Below, in pieces: positions 1-8,586 of a DNA stretch of 35,366 bases. Source of the stretch: a virus; the IMG/VR virus record IMGVR_UViG_3300037245_000649, positions 1 through 35,366 of that record. One strand, given 5' to 3'. Numbering within the stretch: the first letter of the stretch is position 1; every line of letters begins with the position of its first letter. The position numbers were made by a program, and so were the translations under genes. The notes under the pieces were generated by a model that did no database searches, had not been told where the DNA came from, and worked only from the letters and a program-made list of their open reading frames with translations.

Positions 1-488
1 ACTGACTTCGACAAACCCTTAAACCATGTGTCAAGCTTGTGCTGGTTATCTGGTCCGCCGAATGCTTTCGTGGTGACAAGCGTTCGCAAGACTGCGTTGC
101 TCGGCATGACCATGCTTATGTCAAGTGGCACCGTTCGTTCAATTGTATTGATGTTCCATTGTGCCTCAAATCGACTCACACCAACAAGGCGACTTATGGC
201 TTGCTTCTCAGCACGAACAAATCCGGCGATTGCCGTTTGTCGTACTGTTGCGAGCATTTGATTAAGCCGCTTGATCCGTCGTGCGCTGCCAATCGTTTTA
301 ATGTCTTTAACTTTGTTTAATTCTGCTATTAACTTTTGAAAGATGCTCGGGAAAACGTTCTGCTTCATGAAACGCCCGATGCGCAACGCTTCGCCCTTCT
401 CAAGTTGCTGCAAAAACACCGCGTGACGAGTGTATCTGTTCAGCAACTGCTCGTTGACTGTAATTCGTTGTAGGGTTTTCTTTGCCAT
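1..488 (-). CDS. Phage head morphogenesis protein (Mu F / SPP1 gp7-like), C-terminus cut by window edge
   Basis: Reading the minus strand from the ATG at 488 gives an uninterrupted frame of about 162 codons that runs off the left edge. It begins MAKKTLQRITVNEQ and is rich in basic and helical residues. Position directly after the portal gene (15-base gap) and general character fit the minor head protein family of Mu gpF and SPP1 gp7, which sits inside the capsid near the portal and often follows it. No Shine-Dalgarno is obvious before the start (the leader is A-rich). The family call rests on gene order and style more than on a diagnostic motif. The remainder of the protein, including any C-terminal fusion domain common in this family, is outside the window. 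Confidence 0.65.
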   Translation of the reverse strand, partial: MAKKTLQRITVNEQLLNRYTRHAVFLQQLEKGEALRIGRFMKQNVFPSIFQKLIAELNKVKDIKTIGSARRIKRLNQMLATVRQTAIAGFVRAEKQAISRLVGVSRFEAQWNINTIERTVPLDISMVMPSNAVLRTLVTTKAFGGPDNQHKLDTWFKGLSKS

Positions 489-503
489 TGTGTTTGGTGT
501 TTA

Positions 504-2090
504 TTACTCTTCGTCGAGCAGATCATCGTCGTCATCGAGCGGCTCTTCGTCGTCGATGAGTGCTGCGGCGGCTTCGAGATTTGCGATGTCTTCTTCCTCA
601 TCTGCAACGGCTTTGGCTTCTGCTTCTGGGTCCATGTCTTCTGAAAATACGCCGCGTCGTTGTTCTTCACGGAGCATTAACTCATTGGTGATTTGACGTT
701 TGTCCCGCATTTTGTGGAGCAAGTCTTTGTCACCACCACCCAAGACTGTCGCTTCAAAGTCGTGGAAAATATCGACTTGCATTGTTTCGGGCGGGTCAAT
801 CTTGCGCCACTCCGACGCGAGTTCTAAAGCATGGAGTAGTCCGCGTTCTGCTGCGACGACCCACGCCTGTAACTGACTCACCGTTCGACTCTCGTCGATT
901 CGGTCCGTCGTCGCTGTGACTGCGACGTTCTTGACCATTGGCTGGTTACCTAAGACTTGCATCTTTTTCTCAAGGTCTGCTAAGTCATTCTCGCCCGCTT
1001 CGATGCCCTTGCCTGCTGGCTCAACATACATCAACTCCGCTGTCTCAGACTCTGTAAGAATCGCACGCATGGGACCAACAACAACACCGTCTGCCGCGTC
1101 AATTTGTTTCTTGGGTATTCCCCTGCCAAAGAGAAGTGCGAAACGAGAGTACTTCAAAATGTTACGCTGGTCTGAATAGCTCTGCCAATGTGCTAAGTTG
1201 AGCCACGCCAAGTCTTCCATTGGTGGGTCAGCGGTCAAGAATCCTGTTTTGTCTGCATAGATTGTAATCAGCGGAATCTTGCCGAGCGTCGATGGGCCTG
1301 CACCGACGATGTCATATTTATTTGGGTCATCATCGTCTTGACGCCATATTTCCCAGCTATCTTTGTTGAACACGTTGATGTATTTAACTTCCATGTCATC
1401 ATAGTCGCCGTTTGGCTCGATGGCCGTCTCTTGGACGCGGATTTGCGTTAAGTTCGTGACATTGTTTAGTGTCTCTGTTTGCCAGCCGATCAAGTCTACC
1501 GGCGATATGTTCCAAAAGAATACTCTTGCACCCGCATCTTTTTCGCCTTGGATTGTTATGTTTGCAATGCTGGCTGCGGTGTCGCCTGTGGATTGGCCAG
1601 ACGTTTGCTGGTTAGAATCCTGACGGTTGCGTGCAGTTGACTCACTACCATCGTCGCCCGGTGCCATGTTACTGTGGTCAACATAAATATGCGCCTTGCC
1701 AAACTTGATAAGGTTCTCAATAATGCCCTTGGCGAAGTCGCTCAGGGTAGTCCCCATGCCGTCTACGTCTTCTTCGAGATATGACAAGCCATCTGGCAAG
1801 TCTGTGACAATGACGGGAACCTTAAACGGACGATTGCGCAGTTTGCTTATTGTGTCTTTTAGCGCATTGTATAGTATCGACCTATGAAGACGCGAAAAAT
1901 ACGAGTCGTCGAGTTCTTGTGCTTCCTGTGGGAGCCACTTCTTCGCTGCCTCTCTCATCGCCCGTGTCCCGCCGAGCAAATCGAGAATCAACTCCCACGC
2001 TTCCGCCATCTGCGAGTAGCCTGTGCCAGGTACTGCGACGGGTGAAACTTCATCTGTCTGATTTGTATTTACTGGTCCGTGGTCTGACAT
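504..2090 (-). CDS. Portal protein (DUF4055-like), 528 aa
   Basis: Twelve copies of the portal form the ring at one capsid vertex through which DNA is packaged and ejected and to which the tail attaches. The N-terminal third has the layout I associate with DUF4055 phage portals: a GGTRAMREAAKKWLP segment near residue 40, a Y-x-x-RL-x-R stretch with a following helix, and ISKLRNRPFKVPV near residue 85. The length of 528 aa fits a portal. The C-terminus becomes very acidic (a DDDDDLLDEE ending), which is common for portals and scaffold-contacting tails. It lies just upstream of the head morphogenesis gene, as expected. Unlike most phages, it is separated from the large terminase by about 14 kb of other genes. 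The leader ACGCGAGAATATAA before the ATG has only a weak ribosome-binding site. Confidence 0.85.
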   Translation of the reverse strand: MSDHGPVNTNQTDEVSPVAVPGTGYSQMAEAWELILDLLGGTRAMREAAKKWLPQEAQELDDSYFSRLHRSILYNALKDTISKLRNRPFKVPVIVTDLPDGLSYLEEDVDGMGTTLSDFAKGIIENLIKFGKAHIYVDHSNMAPGDDGSESTARNRQDSNQQTSGQSTGDTAASIANITIQGEKDAGARVFFWNISPVDLIGWQTETLNNVTNLTQIRVQETAIEPNGDYDDMEVKYINVFNKDSWEIWRQDDDDPNKYDIVGAGPSTLGKIPLITIYADKTGFLTADPPMEDLAWLNLAHWQSYSDQRNILKYSRFALLFGRGIPKKQIDAADGVVVGPMRAILTESETAELMYVEPAGKGIEAGENDLADLEKKMQVLGNQPMVKNVAVTATTDRIDESRTVSQLQAWVVAAERGLLHALELASEWRKIDPPETMQVDIFHDFEATVLGGGDKDLLHKMRDKRQITNELMLREEQRRGVFSEDMDPEAEAKAVADEEEDIANLEAAAALIDDEEPLDDDDDLLDEE

Positions 2091-2165
2091 TTATATTCTC
2101 GCGTTGTTACTCAAGGTGCTTATCTTGTTGGTAGTTGTGTGTGCTTGTTGTTCGGCGTTGTGTCG

Positions 2166-3089
2166 TTATTCATTCGACACAAGCCATTCGTTAAAACGTG
2201 CTATGCAGTCGTTGATTGTTTTGATAGGTACTGCAAAACACACACCAGCACTTTGCCTAACAACCCATTGCCCCGTAACCCAGACGCCAATCACATTGCC
2301 TTGTGTATCCAATATGGCGCAGCCCGAATTTCCTGGGTTCAGCATCATATCAAGTTGAATACGTTCTGCTCGACCCTCTTTAATGTGCTTTATGTGTTTA
2401 CTATTTGGGTTACTAATAATCCCTGCTGACGCTGAGAATAGAATCGAGAACGGGTGCCCAATTGCAATTACAATATCGCCCCGTCGAAGTGCGCGGTACG
2501 GATTAGCAATCGGGAGTTCTGATACTAAGCAATAGTTTGGGTCTGACGTATCAACAACAAGAATCGCGAGGTCATCTTTAATGTACTTGAATATTCTTTT
2601 AACCGCGATTCGGTCGCCGCACGTTAATTCTATTTCGTATTGTGTATTCCTTAGACTTCGGTCAACAACGTGCTTGGCTGTCATTATGTAGCCATTAGCT
2701 GCGTCGATTACAAAACCCGAACCGTTGATTTGATTGATCGGGTTGCTTGAGTCGGTAACACCCACGACGGCGGGCATGGCTTGTTTGATGAGTGATGGAA
2801 ATATTAGTGACGTTTCGTTGTGTAGCGTGTTTCGTAGGTCTTGTGTTGCTTGCCGTAGGTCTTGCGATTGTTTAGCCAGCGCGTCATATTCGACACGATG
2901 GTAGTAGTCTACGTCGTTTGTTCTATCATCGAGTCTTGATAAATTACCAGCTACATTTGAAACGCGATGGTTGAGAACAGAAACTCCGCGCAGGGACCGA
3001 GCAGCGAGTACTGCAAACACTACAAAAACTAAAAGCTGAACAACTAATGCTGCGTGCTTGTTTAGTTCTGCTCTGAGCTTCATTTCCAT
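2166..3089 (-). CDS. Membrane-anchored trypsin-like (HtrA/DegP-like) serine protease, 307 aa
   Basis: Residues about 13-30 form a hydrophobic helix (ALVVQLLVFVVFAVLAA), likely an uncleaved membrane anchor, followed by a polar, probably coiled-coil linker to about residue 95. The remainder is a chymotrypsin-fold protease of the HtrA type. The three catalytic residues are visible: His140 in MTAKHVV, Asp173 in KDDLAIL, and Ser255 in NPGNSGCAIL. The GSGFVID strand before the histidine is also typical. No PDZ domain follows, so it is shorter than cellular DegP. It sits between the PIG-L gene and the portal, where many phages carry a prohead protease. However, the anchor argues for action at the membrane or in the periplasm rather than inside a prohead. 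The start is ATG at 3089, with another in-frame ATG two codons later. Confidence 0.85.
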   Translation of the reverse strand: MEMKLRAELNKHAALVVQLLVFVVFAVLAARSLRGVSVLNHRVSNVAGNLSRLDDRTNDVDYYHRVEYDALAKQSQDLRQATQDLRNTLHNETSLIFPSLIKQAMPAVVGVTDSSNPINQINGSGFVIDAANGYIMTAKHVVDRSLRNTQYEIELTCGDRIAVKRIFKYIKDDLAILVVDTSDPNYCLVSELPIANPYRALRRGDIVIAIGHPFSILFSASAGIISNPNSKHIKHIKEGRAERIQLDMMLNPGNSGCAILDTQGNVIGVWVTGQWVVRQSAGVCFAVPIKTINDCIARFNEWLVSNE

Positions 3090-3098
3090 TCTTTCAGT

Positions 3099-3740
3099 TT
3101 AATTATCTTCGTTGATGATAAACAAATTGCACGTCTCGATTGGTGGATAGCACCATGTAAACGCTTGACGATCTTCATAGATTCTTTTGCACCTAGCGTA
3201 AAAATCTAAGTCTAAATGCTGAATTTGTTTGCTGATCTGCTTCCCGTAGTATGCGTCTCTGACACTTTGAGGAATTGCATCACTCGATCTGTGATTCGAT
3301 TTCTGAACTATATCAGTAAATATTACATTCTTGGCATTTTCGTTTTGAGACACTAGTTCAAACAGCAGACGGTGACTCATGTGGCCATATTCTCCACAGA
3401 TATTGTGGCTCGCTACATAGTTAGGCTTAATGTCACTGATTGCTTTTGATATTGTGTCTTCGATTTCTTTGACTGCGTCTGTAAGCAAGTAGCTTGCTCG
3501 ACGTGTTGGCAAATTACCAAAGTTGTTATCTACATCGAGACACTCATGCAATTTGATATTTTCTTGCTGACAAACTTCTTGCAAAGCAGCCCTACGATGT
3601 GGTCCCTTCCTATTCAAATCACTGCAAATTACGACGAGATACTTTTCAATATCCTGTCGCTGATACACAGACCACAGCCATAAAAATTCATCATCAGGAT
3701 GCGCGACGATACCTAAGATTTTGTCACCACTATTTATCAC
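3099..3740 (-). CDS. PIG-L/LmbE-family deacetylase, 213 aa
   Basis: This family uses zinc to hydrolyse N-acetyl groups from sugars such as GlcNAc conjugates. The signature AHPDDE lies at residues 13-18, and the second metal/catalytic segment GEYGHMSHR at about 116-124, with His123 as expected. The size is normal for the family. I take the GTG at 3740 as start, since no ATG lies before the motif; a GAGGCGAACA stretch precedes it and the first codons overlap the end of the GIY-YIG gene by 11 bases, suggesting translational coupling. Its position with two glycosyltransferases and several methyltransferases in the same leftward run suggests it trims a sugar used in a phage modification, but the substrate cannot be read from sequence. 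Confidence 0.88.
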   Translation of the reverse strand: MINSGDKILGIVAHPDDEFLWLWSVYQRQDIEKYLVVICSDLNRKGPHRRAALQEVCQQENIKLHECLDVDNNFGNLPTRRASYLLTDAVKEIEDTISKAISDIKPNYVASHNICGEYGHMSHRLLFELVSQNENAKNVIFTDIVQKSNHRSSDAIPQSVRDAYYGKQISKQIQHLDLDFYARCKRIYEDRQAFTWCYPPIETCNLFIINEDN

Positions 3741-4797
3741 TGTTCGCCTCTAGCTCTTTAATCTGTGATCTCAGTTTCTTAATGTGCTTTATTTTCTTGG
3801 TTACTCGATTCTTAGCCACTATCTCAGGTTGCCTCATCGGGTGATTATCACCAGTCATCCTCTCGTGCCTAATACAGCCGCAACTTTTGGTGTTCCCCGA
3901 TCGCAAACTAATACCTCTAACGACCTTCTCGTCACCACAAGTGCAACTGCATCTATACCAATCTGATCTGCCCTTTATATCTGATACGTACTCTACGACA
4001 TAGAGCCTGCCAAATGTTTGGCCCAACATTTTATTTACTGTTTTCGTTCTCTTGTAGCAACCACAACTCTTCACCCTGCCGGACCGCAAACTTGACCCAC
4101 TAATAATTTTTTCATTGCCACAATCACACCTACATAGATAGCTGTCTATACTTTTTGACGGCTCTGGTAAATACTCTATAACATAAACTTGGTAGAACGT
4201 TTTACCAACCATCTTCTTAATATTTGCTTGCCTCCTAGAGCACCCGCAACTTTTAGTATTTTTGTTGCGTAAGTTTGTGCCCCAGATATTCTTTTCATTA
4301 CCACAAACGCAGACACAACGATACTTATCCTTCTTGCTTGTGGATTCTTCTGGTATATATTCCGCGACATACAACGTACCGTATGTCCTACCCAGCGTGT
4401 TCCTGACAGTTTCAGCACGTTGCTTATGCCCTAGTTCTTTACCCGCAGCACTTATTTTGGCACGGGCTTCTTCTTTATTTGGGTTATTAGTAAACGTGTC
4501 TCCGCCTTCACCACCTGCTGTGAGATTATAACCATTTGGCATAATTGAGTTGAAGTTTCTGATCTCTTCGATCTCGATCCTATCTGCGTCATCGCGAGAA
4601 TAACAAACATGAAGTGGCGTCACTTCCCAATCGTCATACTTATTAATCGCATTATGAATCGGAAGGTTCTTACCAGTTCTACCCTTAATATGGTCAGATA
4701 TTCTGCGTTTTATATCACACGTTTGACCAATGTAATACTTATCTGATGTTGGAAAGTAGAACGCATAAATATAGATTGTCCCTTTCTTTTTATCCAT
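3730..4797 (-). CDS. GIY-YIG endonuclease with three Cys-rich DNA-binding repeats, 355 aa
   Basis: The N-terminal domain is a GIY-YIG nuclease: IYIYAFYF near residue 8, YYIGQT near 21, an arginine-rich helix near 30, and the NGYNLTAGGEGG strand near 88 that follows the catalytic glutamate. Three repeats of about 53 residues follow (about 134-186, 195-247, 257-308). Each has the pattern G-x(2)-[FY]-x(2)-LYV…Y-x-C-x-C-x-CG-x-EK…G-x-[SN]-LR-x(4)-KSCGC. Each repeat has five or six cysteines and probably binds zinc and DNA. A linker (ERMTGDNHP) and a basic coiled-coil tail end the protein. The same repeat and linker occur in the HNH gene at 34759. Such free-standing proteins are usually homing endonucleases that spread at insertion sites in phages. 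It ends inside the start of the deacetylase gene. Confidence 0.88.
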   Translation of the reverse strand: MDKKKGTIYIYAFYFPTSDKYYIGQTCDIKRRISDHIKGRTGKNLPIHNAINKYDDWEVTPLHVCYSRDDADRIEIEEIRNFNSIMPNGYNLTAGGEGGDTFTNNPNKEEARAKISAAGKELGHKQRAETVRNTLGRTYGTLYVAEYIPEESTSKKDKYRCVCVCGNEKNIWGTNLRNKNTKSCGCSRRQANIKKMVGKTFYQVYVIEYLPEPSKSIDSYLCRCDCGNEKIISGSSLRSGRVKSCGCYKRTKTVNKMLGQTFGRLYVVEYVSDIKGRSDWYRCSCTCGDEKVVRGISLRSGNTKSCGCIRHERMTGDNHPMRQPEIVAKNRVTKKIKHIKKLRSQIKELEANSDK

Positions 4798-4802
4798 ATT
4801 AT

Positions 4803-6161
4803 CTACCAGTGCTTAGCTATTGTCTGCTCGACTTGCTTCGCTGAAAGTTTATAAGTACGAGGTATTAAACACTCCCCATCTTGCCAGTCGAATTCTACTA
4901 AGTCTTTCGCAAGCATTTCGTTGTACATCTCAGAGACGGGCCAGCCTACTAAACGACCTGCGCCACGCGGTATAAACGAATACGGTAACTGTGACACGTT
5001 GCGAGTGAAAAGTAGCGTTCGTTCGATTTCTTTCTCGCCTTCGTTCGGTGCGCCGACAATAAATCCACCAGAGTAGAACATTTTCTCGCGTTCGAGATTT
5101 TCGATTGCGTGTACTACGTCTTTGAACCGAAAACCCTTGTCTATGTATTGAAGCGTCTCGTCGTTCGCCGATTCAAAGCCCGCACAGATCACACGGCAAC
5201 CGGCGTTCTTCATCATTCGGATTGTGGGCCGATCAAGGACGTTTATACGTGACTGGCAAATCCATGTTAATCCTGTTGATTCGTGGAGCGTTTTGAGTTC
5301 TTTGCAGAGCGATTCAAGATATGTAGCGTTCGCCGTTGTGTTGTCCCCCCTGAAGTGTATTGTTCTGGTGCCGTACAAACGCTGCATCATACGTATTTCG
5401 TCCGCCACAGACGCCGCTGGGCGTGTTTTGTGCCGCTGTTGCCATATTGACTTGCTGCTACAAAACGAACAAGCGTGTGGGCAACCTCTGGACGCTACGA
5501 CGACGTCTGTTGGTGGCTGGCATACGCCATTGCCATCACAGCACTGCGTCGGATGCGTTGGAAACTGAACTCGTTTGTAATTACCAATGTCGATGCAGTC
5601 GCGGGCCGGATATTTCACGTCGTCGAGATTTATGTTTAATGCTGGTGGCGATATTATATCATGGTGACATAAGCCGTCAATCAATTCTGCATCAGGACAC
5701 GCATTTGGGTCTGCGAAATCTAATATGAATTTTCTAAACGACTGCTCAGCCCAACCACGAAAGACGAAATCGAAATATTTAACGTGCTTCGCTGGGTTTG
5801 CGCTGGCATTTGGGCCGCCATAAATTGTACAAATGTCTGGCTGTTGTTCTTTGAGTGACGCGGCGACTTGCGATGCCTGCGGCCACTCCGTCAAAGTGCC
5901 CCCGAATCCTACGATGTCCGGCTTTTGTTTTAAGATGTATTGTGTTAAGTCGTGCGTTGACAACTTCTGGATGTTATTGTCTACGTACGTGACATTGCAA
6001 ACGTCTCGAATCGCTGCGACGATATATAACATGCCGAGGCTGACCATCGGGTTTGGTCGTGGGCCGATGTTTGGGAAACGGTGCTTCTGGTAAAGCTCGA
6101 CGAACGACTCGCGGACTTGGTTTGGGTAGATTAAGATTACTTTAGGTTTTTGATTTGTCAT
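4803..6161 (-). CDS. B12-binding-domain radical SAM enzyme, 452 aa
   Basis: The first ~150 residues form a cobalamin-binding Rossmann-like domain (VILIYPNQ start, DIVGFGGT near 82, IYGGPNAS near 113). The radical SAM core begins with the cluster motif SRGCPHACSFC, whose cysteines are Cys227, Cys231 and Cys234 (C-x3-C-x2-C). They bind a 4Fe-4S cluster that splits S-adenosylmethionine. Later segments (FRGDN, CAGFESAND, GGFIVGAPNEGE) match the rest of the barrel. Members of this class are often radical methyltransferases or ring-rearranging enzymes in natural-product and lipid pathways. The start ATG overlaps the stop of the cytosine methyltransferase (ATGA). The substrate is unknown; the surrounding methyltransferases and glycosyltransferases suggest a modification of DNA, glycan or protein. 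Confidence 0.88.
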   Translation of the reverse strand: MTNQKPKVILIYPNQVRESFVELYQKHRFPNIGPRPNPMVSLGMLYIVAAIRDVCNVTYVDNNIQKLSTHDLTQYILKQKPDIVGFGGTLTEWPQASQVAASLKEQQPDICTIYGGPNASANPAKHVKYFDFVFRGWAEQSFRKFILDFADPNACPDAELIDGLCHHDIISPPALNINLDDVKYPARDCIDIGNYKRVQFPTHPTQCCDGNGVCQPPTDVVVASRGCPHACSFCSSKSIWQQRHKTRPAASVADEIRMMQRLYGTRTIHFRGDNTTANATYLESLCKELKTLHESTGLTWICQSRINVLDRPTIRMMKNAGCRVICAGFESANDETLQYIDKGFRFKDVVHAIENLEREKMFYSGGFIVGAPNEGEKEIERTLLFTRNVSQLPYSFIPRGAGRLVGWPVSEMYNEMLAKDLVEFDWQDGECLIPRTYKLSAKQVEQTIAKHW

Positions 6162-7084
6162 ATAATCAAGTCCTCGAATTGATCAGATGATAATTGCGCG
6201 GCGTTCTGAGCCTCTTGCATAGTCTTATTCCAACGAATACAACTAAAAATATGGGCAATCACATCAACTGTAAACCCGTTCCCAAGTGACTTATGTCTAG
6301 CGGTCTGACACACACAACTTGTATAATTATCCGGGACTGTTTGAAGTCGCTCTTGTTCCAACAAAGTTGTTTTTCGTATTCGTCCATTAGCTGTTAAAAT
6401 GGCAGGCATGTCACCACAAGTTATTGCCATGTGTTTTTTGGTTAAGTACGCAGCTTGACGGCGTTGACTCTGAGAAATTGGCTTTCGAAAGTCATAAAAC
6501 ACGCTGCTACTAGTATAGTTTCGTGAAAGAGTGGCTAAATCATCCAAATATTTGAATGGTCCATCGCTATCAACAATATCCTCAGTTACAAGATTCAAAT
6601 CAACTGGAGTATCTATGTCAACATTTGACCAGTATAATCTATTTCGGCTTTGCGCTGAAAGTACAGACGAGTTTATCAAGACAGGTCGCACACCAAGTTG
6701 TTCAGAAATAACATCTTGATGCTCTTTCTTCATTCTAACGTTTTCAAGAAGAAAATACTTTGGCTTGCATTCTTTTAATAGCCTGACATATTCAAAGAAA
6801 AGCTTGCTACGCTCGTCGCTGAAATTCAACATTTTACCCGCAAATGAAAACCCCTGGCAAGGCGACCCGCCAACAAGCAAATCAATTTTCGGCAAATCTG
6901 TTGCTCTAATCTTTGTCACGTCGCCGAGTTGTATTGTGTTTGGGTAATTATATTGTGTAACTTTCATTGACGCAACTTCAATCTCAGAAGCAAAGTAATT
7001 CGCGACTTTGAAACCCGCCCGCCCTAGTGCTATTTGAGCACAACTAATTCCATCAAACAAAGATAGCACGTTTAGTGGTTTCAT
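6158..7084 (-). CDS. DNA (cytosine-5) methyltransferase, 308 aa, with C-terminal tag
   Basis: The expected C5-methyltransferase motifs are in order: motif I LSLFDGIS-C (SAM binding, residues 7-15), motif IV GGSPCQGFSFAG with catalytic Cys76, motif VI LLENVR (Glu114), motif VIII QSRNRLYW (about 145-152), and near the end a GNGFTVDVI motif X-like helix. The enzyme methylates carbon 5 of cytosine in DNA; its specificity cannot be read here. At 308 aa it is a compact member with a short target-recognition region. The last residues read AAQLSSDQFEDLII, nearly identical to the tail of the endonuclease at 7793 and similar to that at 8587. The stop overlaps the radical SAM start (ATGA). No typical Shine-Dalgarno precedes the ATG. 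Confidence 0.93.
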   Translation of the reverse strand: MKPLNVLSLFDGISCAQIALGRAGFKVANYFASEIEVASMKVTQYNYPNTIQLGDVTKIRATDLPKIDLLVGGSPCQGFSFAGKMLNFSDERSKLFFEYVRLLKECKPKYFLLENVRMKKEHQDVISEQLGVRPVLINSSVLSAQSRNRLYWSNVDIDTPVDLNLVTEDIVDSDGPFKYLDDLATLSRNYTSSSVFYDFRKPISQSQRRQAAYLTKKHMAITCGDMPAILTANGRIRKTTLLEQERLQTVPDNYTSCVCQTARHKSLGNGFTVDVIAHIFSCIRWNKTMQEAQNAAQLSSDQFEDLII

Positions 7085-7121
7085 ATTGCATCGCCAGATG
7101 TTGTTGCTCTATTTATTTACG

Positions 7122-7796
7122 CTAACTCGGCAATCGCAGCATCTTTTCAGCAACGACAAACAACGTTTCGTCGCGATAGTGCGGTTCGTGGACTTTGAAT
7201 GTTTTTAGTATTTTGAATTCATTAGGTCGCTGACCGCTGCTAATATGGCAGGGTTGTCGCGGCTGCTTATGGTTTAATTGACGCATCACAAGTTCTTCAG
7301 TGAGTGTCACTGGATGCCCGTTGCTGGGTTTTGTGCGTAACGGAAACGATCCGAAGAAGAGTCCGCCGGGTTTTAACAGACGTTTGGCTTCGAGCATCCC
7401 AAGTATGAAATGCTCGTTGCTCGTCGCGTGGTCAAAGACGTTCCACGCGAATAACACGTCTGCAATTTCGTCTTTCAATGGTATGTCGTCGAAGTCTGCT
7501 GTTATTGAGTCTATGTGTGGTGGGAGTTTGCCCATTGCTCGGAACTCTGGTGCGAGTGCGTCTACGAGAATTGCCTGTCTTGACGACTCACGTATGTAGT
7601 GTAATGCGCCACCAAACGCGCCGCCACCAATGTCTACAGCTACGTCAATCATACTAATCCCTATTCGCCCGAACTGCTGCATAAAAAACTCTATGACTTC
7701 AAACAGCCCGAATTTTTGGCGGATGTTTGCGAGATAATAGTCGTCCGACTCTGCGTCCCAGTACGCTAGTTCGTGTTCTTTTGTCCAGGGTTTCAT
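7122..7796 (-). CDS. Class I SAM-dependent methyltransferase, 224 aa
   Basis: The SAM-binding glycine loop is VDIGGGAFGGALHYI (about residues 53-67), followed by ILVDAL (the acidic residue after strand 2), a SITADFDDIPL strand 3 region, and VLFAWNVFDH (the strand 4 region). LKPGGLFFGSFPL matches the Methyltransf_11-type strand 5. These features place it among small-molecule or sugar/protein methyltransferases rather than DNA methyltransferases, because no DPPY or PCQ motif is present. Its ATG overlaps the stop of the endonuclease gene (ATGA). It lacks the QLSSD tail seen on its DNA-acting neighbours, which supports the idea that the tail is specific to the DNA enzymes. The substrate is unknown. 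Confidence 0.82.
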   Translation of the reverse strand: MKPWTKEHELAYWDAESDDYYLANIRQKFGLFEVIEFFMQQFGRIGISMIDVAVDIGGGAFGGALHYIRESSRQAILVDALAPEFRAMGKLPPHIDSITADFDDIPLKDEIADVLFAWNVFDHATSNEHFILGMLEAKRLLKPGGLFFGSFPLRTKPSNGHPVTLTEELVMRQLNHKQPRQPCHISSGQRPNEFKILKTFKVHEPHYRDETLFVVAEKMLRLPS

Positions 7797-8578
7797 ATAA
7801 TCAAATCCTCGAAGTCATCGGATGATAGCTGTGCTGCGTTCGTTACAGTTTCTTGAATTTTCTTGATAACAATATCTTTTGCATCTTTTACATCATGTTC
7901 CCAAAACCGAATCACAGTATACCCAGCCTTCTTCATATACGCATCTTGCGATTTATCTAAGTTGCATCGTTTCTTCTGACGAGCATCTTTTATCCCATCA
8001 TATCCATGCCAATAGTCACCATCCCACTGAATCACGATATTAAGTTCGGGTATGAGAACATCTACAACAAACTTCTTACAAATAAGCACCTGCGCCAAAT
8101 ATTCAATCTTCAGTGTGTCTAATAATCGGCACTCTGCGACTTCTAACTTATTTGGGCTCTTGTTATTCTGCTGTACAAGGTTTCCCTCAATCACTGCGTT
8201 GCGTTTCCAGGCGGGACACGCTGTTCTGCATTCTATGGAACAGTACGTAGGATTGTGCTTGGATATTCTTGACGGACTCCACTTAAATTCATTGCCACAC
8301 GTCTTACAAGTAAACTTTAATTTATTCCTGCCTTGCCACTGATTAGCACACTGCGCAGAACAAAAATAGTGCTTACGTTCTGGGTACGCTTTTGGTTTAT
8401 ATGACTCCCCGCCACAAACATCACACAGAATATTCCTACCCGTTTTGCATTGTGGTTTGTTAGACCTACGATAGCAGGCCAACGAACAATACTTTGTGTT
8501 CTTAACTGGCCTCCTTGTTTCTACTTCTATACCGCAGCCTATACACTTAAATCGTCTTATTTTATACTGATTATTCAT
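7793..8578 (-). CDS. Zinc-finger plus Vsr/DUF559-like endonuclease, 261 aa, with C-terminal tag
   Basis: The N-terminal half contains three cysteine clusters, each with a C-x2-C pair and a later C-x3-C pair (CIGCG…YCSLAC, CDVCG…FCSAQC, CKTCG…YCSIEC), probably zinc fingers binding DNA. The C-terminal half is a PD-(D/E)XK-type nuclease of the Vsr/DUF559 style: a helix with LEVAE, VVDVLIPELN, IVIQWDGDYWHG, and AGYTVIRFWEHDV. A glutamine stands where many relatives have the acidic residue before the DG (IVIQWDG). It ends in AAQLSSDDFEDLII, the shared tail. I choose ATG at 8578 because the extension above it has only a TTG. It follows the DNA methyltransferase stop by 8 bases, so the two may work on the same DNA sites as a restriction or mismatch-repair-like pair. 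Confidence 0.82.
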   Translation of the reverse strand: MNNQYKIRRFKCIGCGIEVETRRPVKNTKYCSLACYRRSNKPQCKTGRNILCDVCGGESYKPKAYPERKHYFCSAQCANQWQGRNKLKFTCKTCGNEFKWSPSRISKHNPTYCSIECRTACPAWKRNAVIEGNLVQQNNKSPNKLEVAECRLLDTLKIEYLAQVLICKKFVVDVLIPELNIVIQWDGDYWHGYDGIKDARQKKRCNLDKSQDAYMKKAGYTVIRFWEHDVKDAKDIVIKKIQETVTNAAQLSSDDFEDLII

Positions 8579-8586
8579 GGCGTGAC

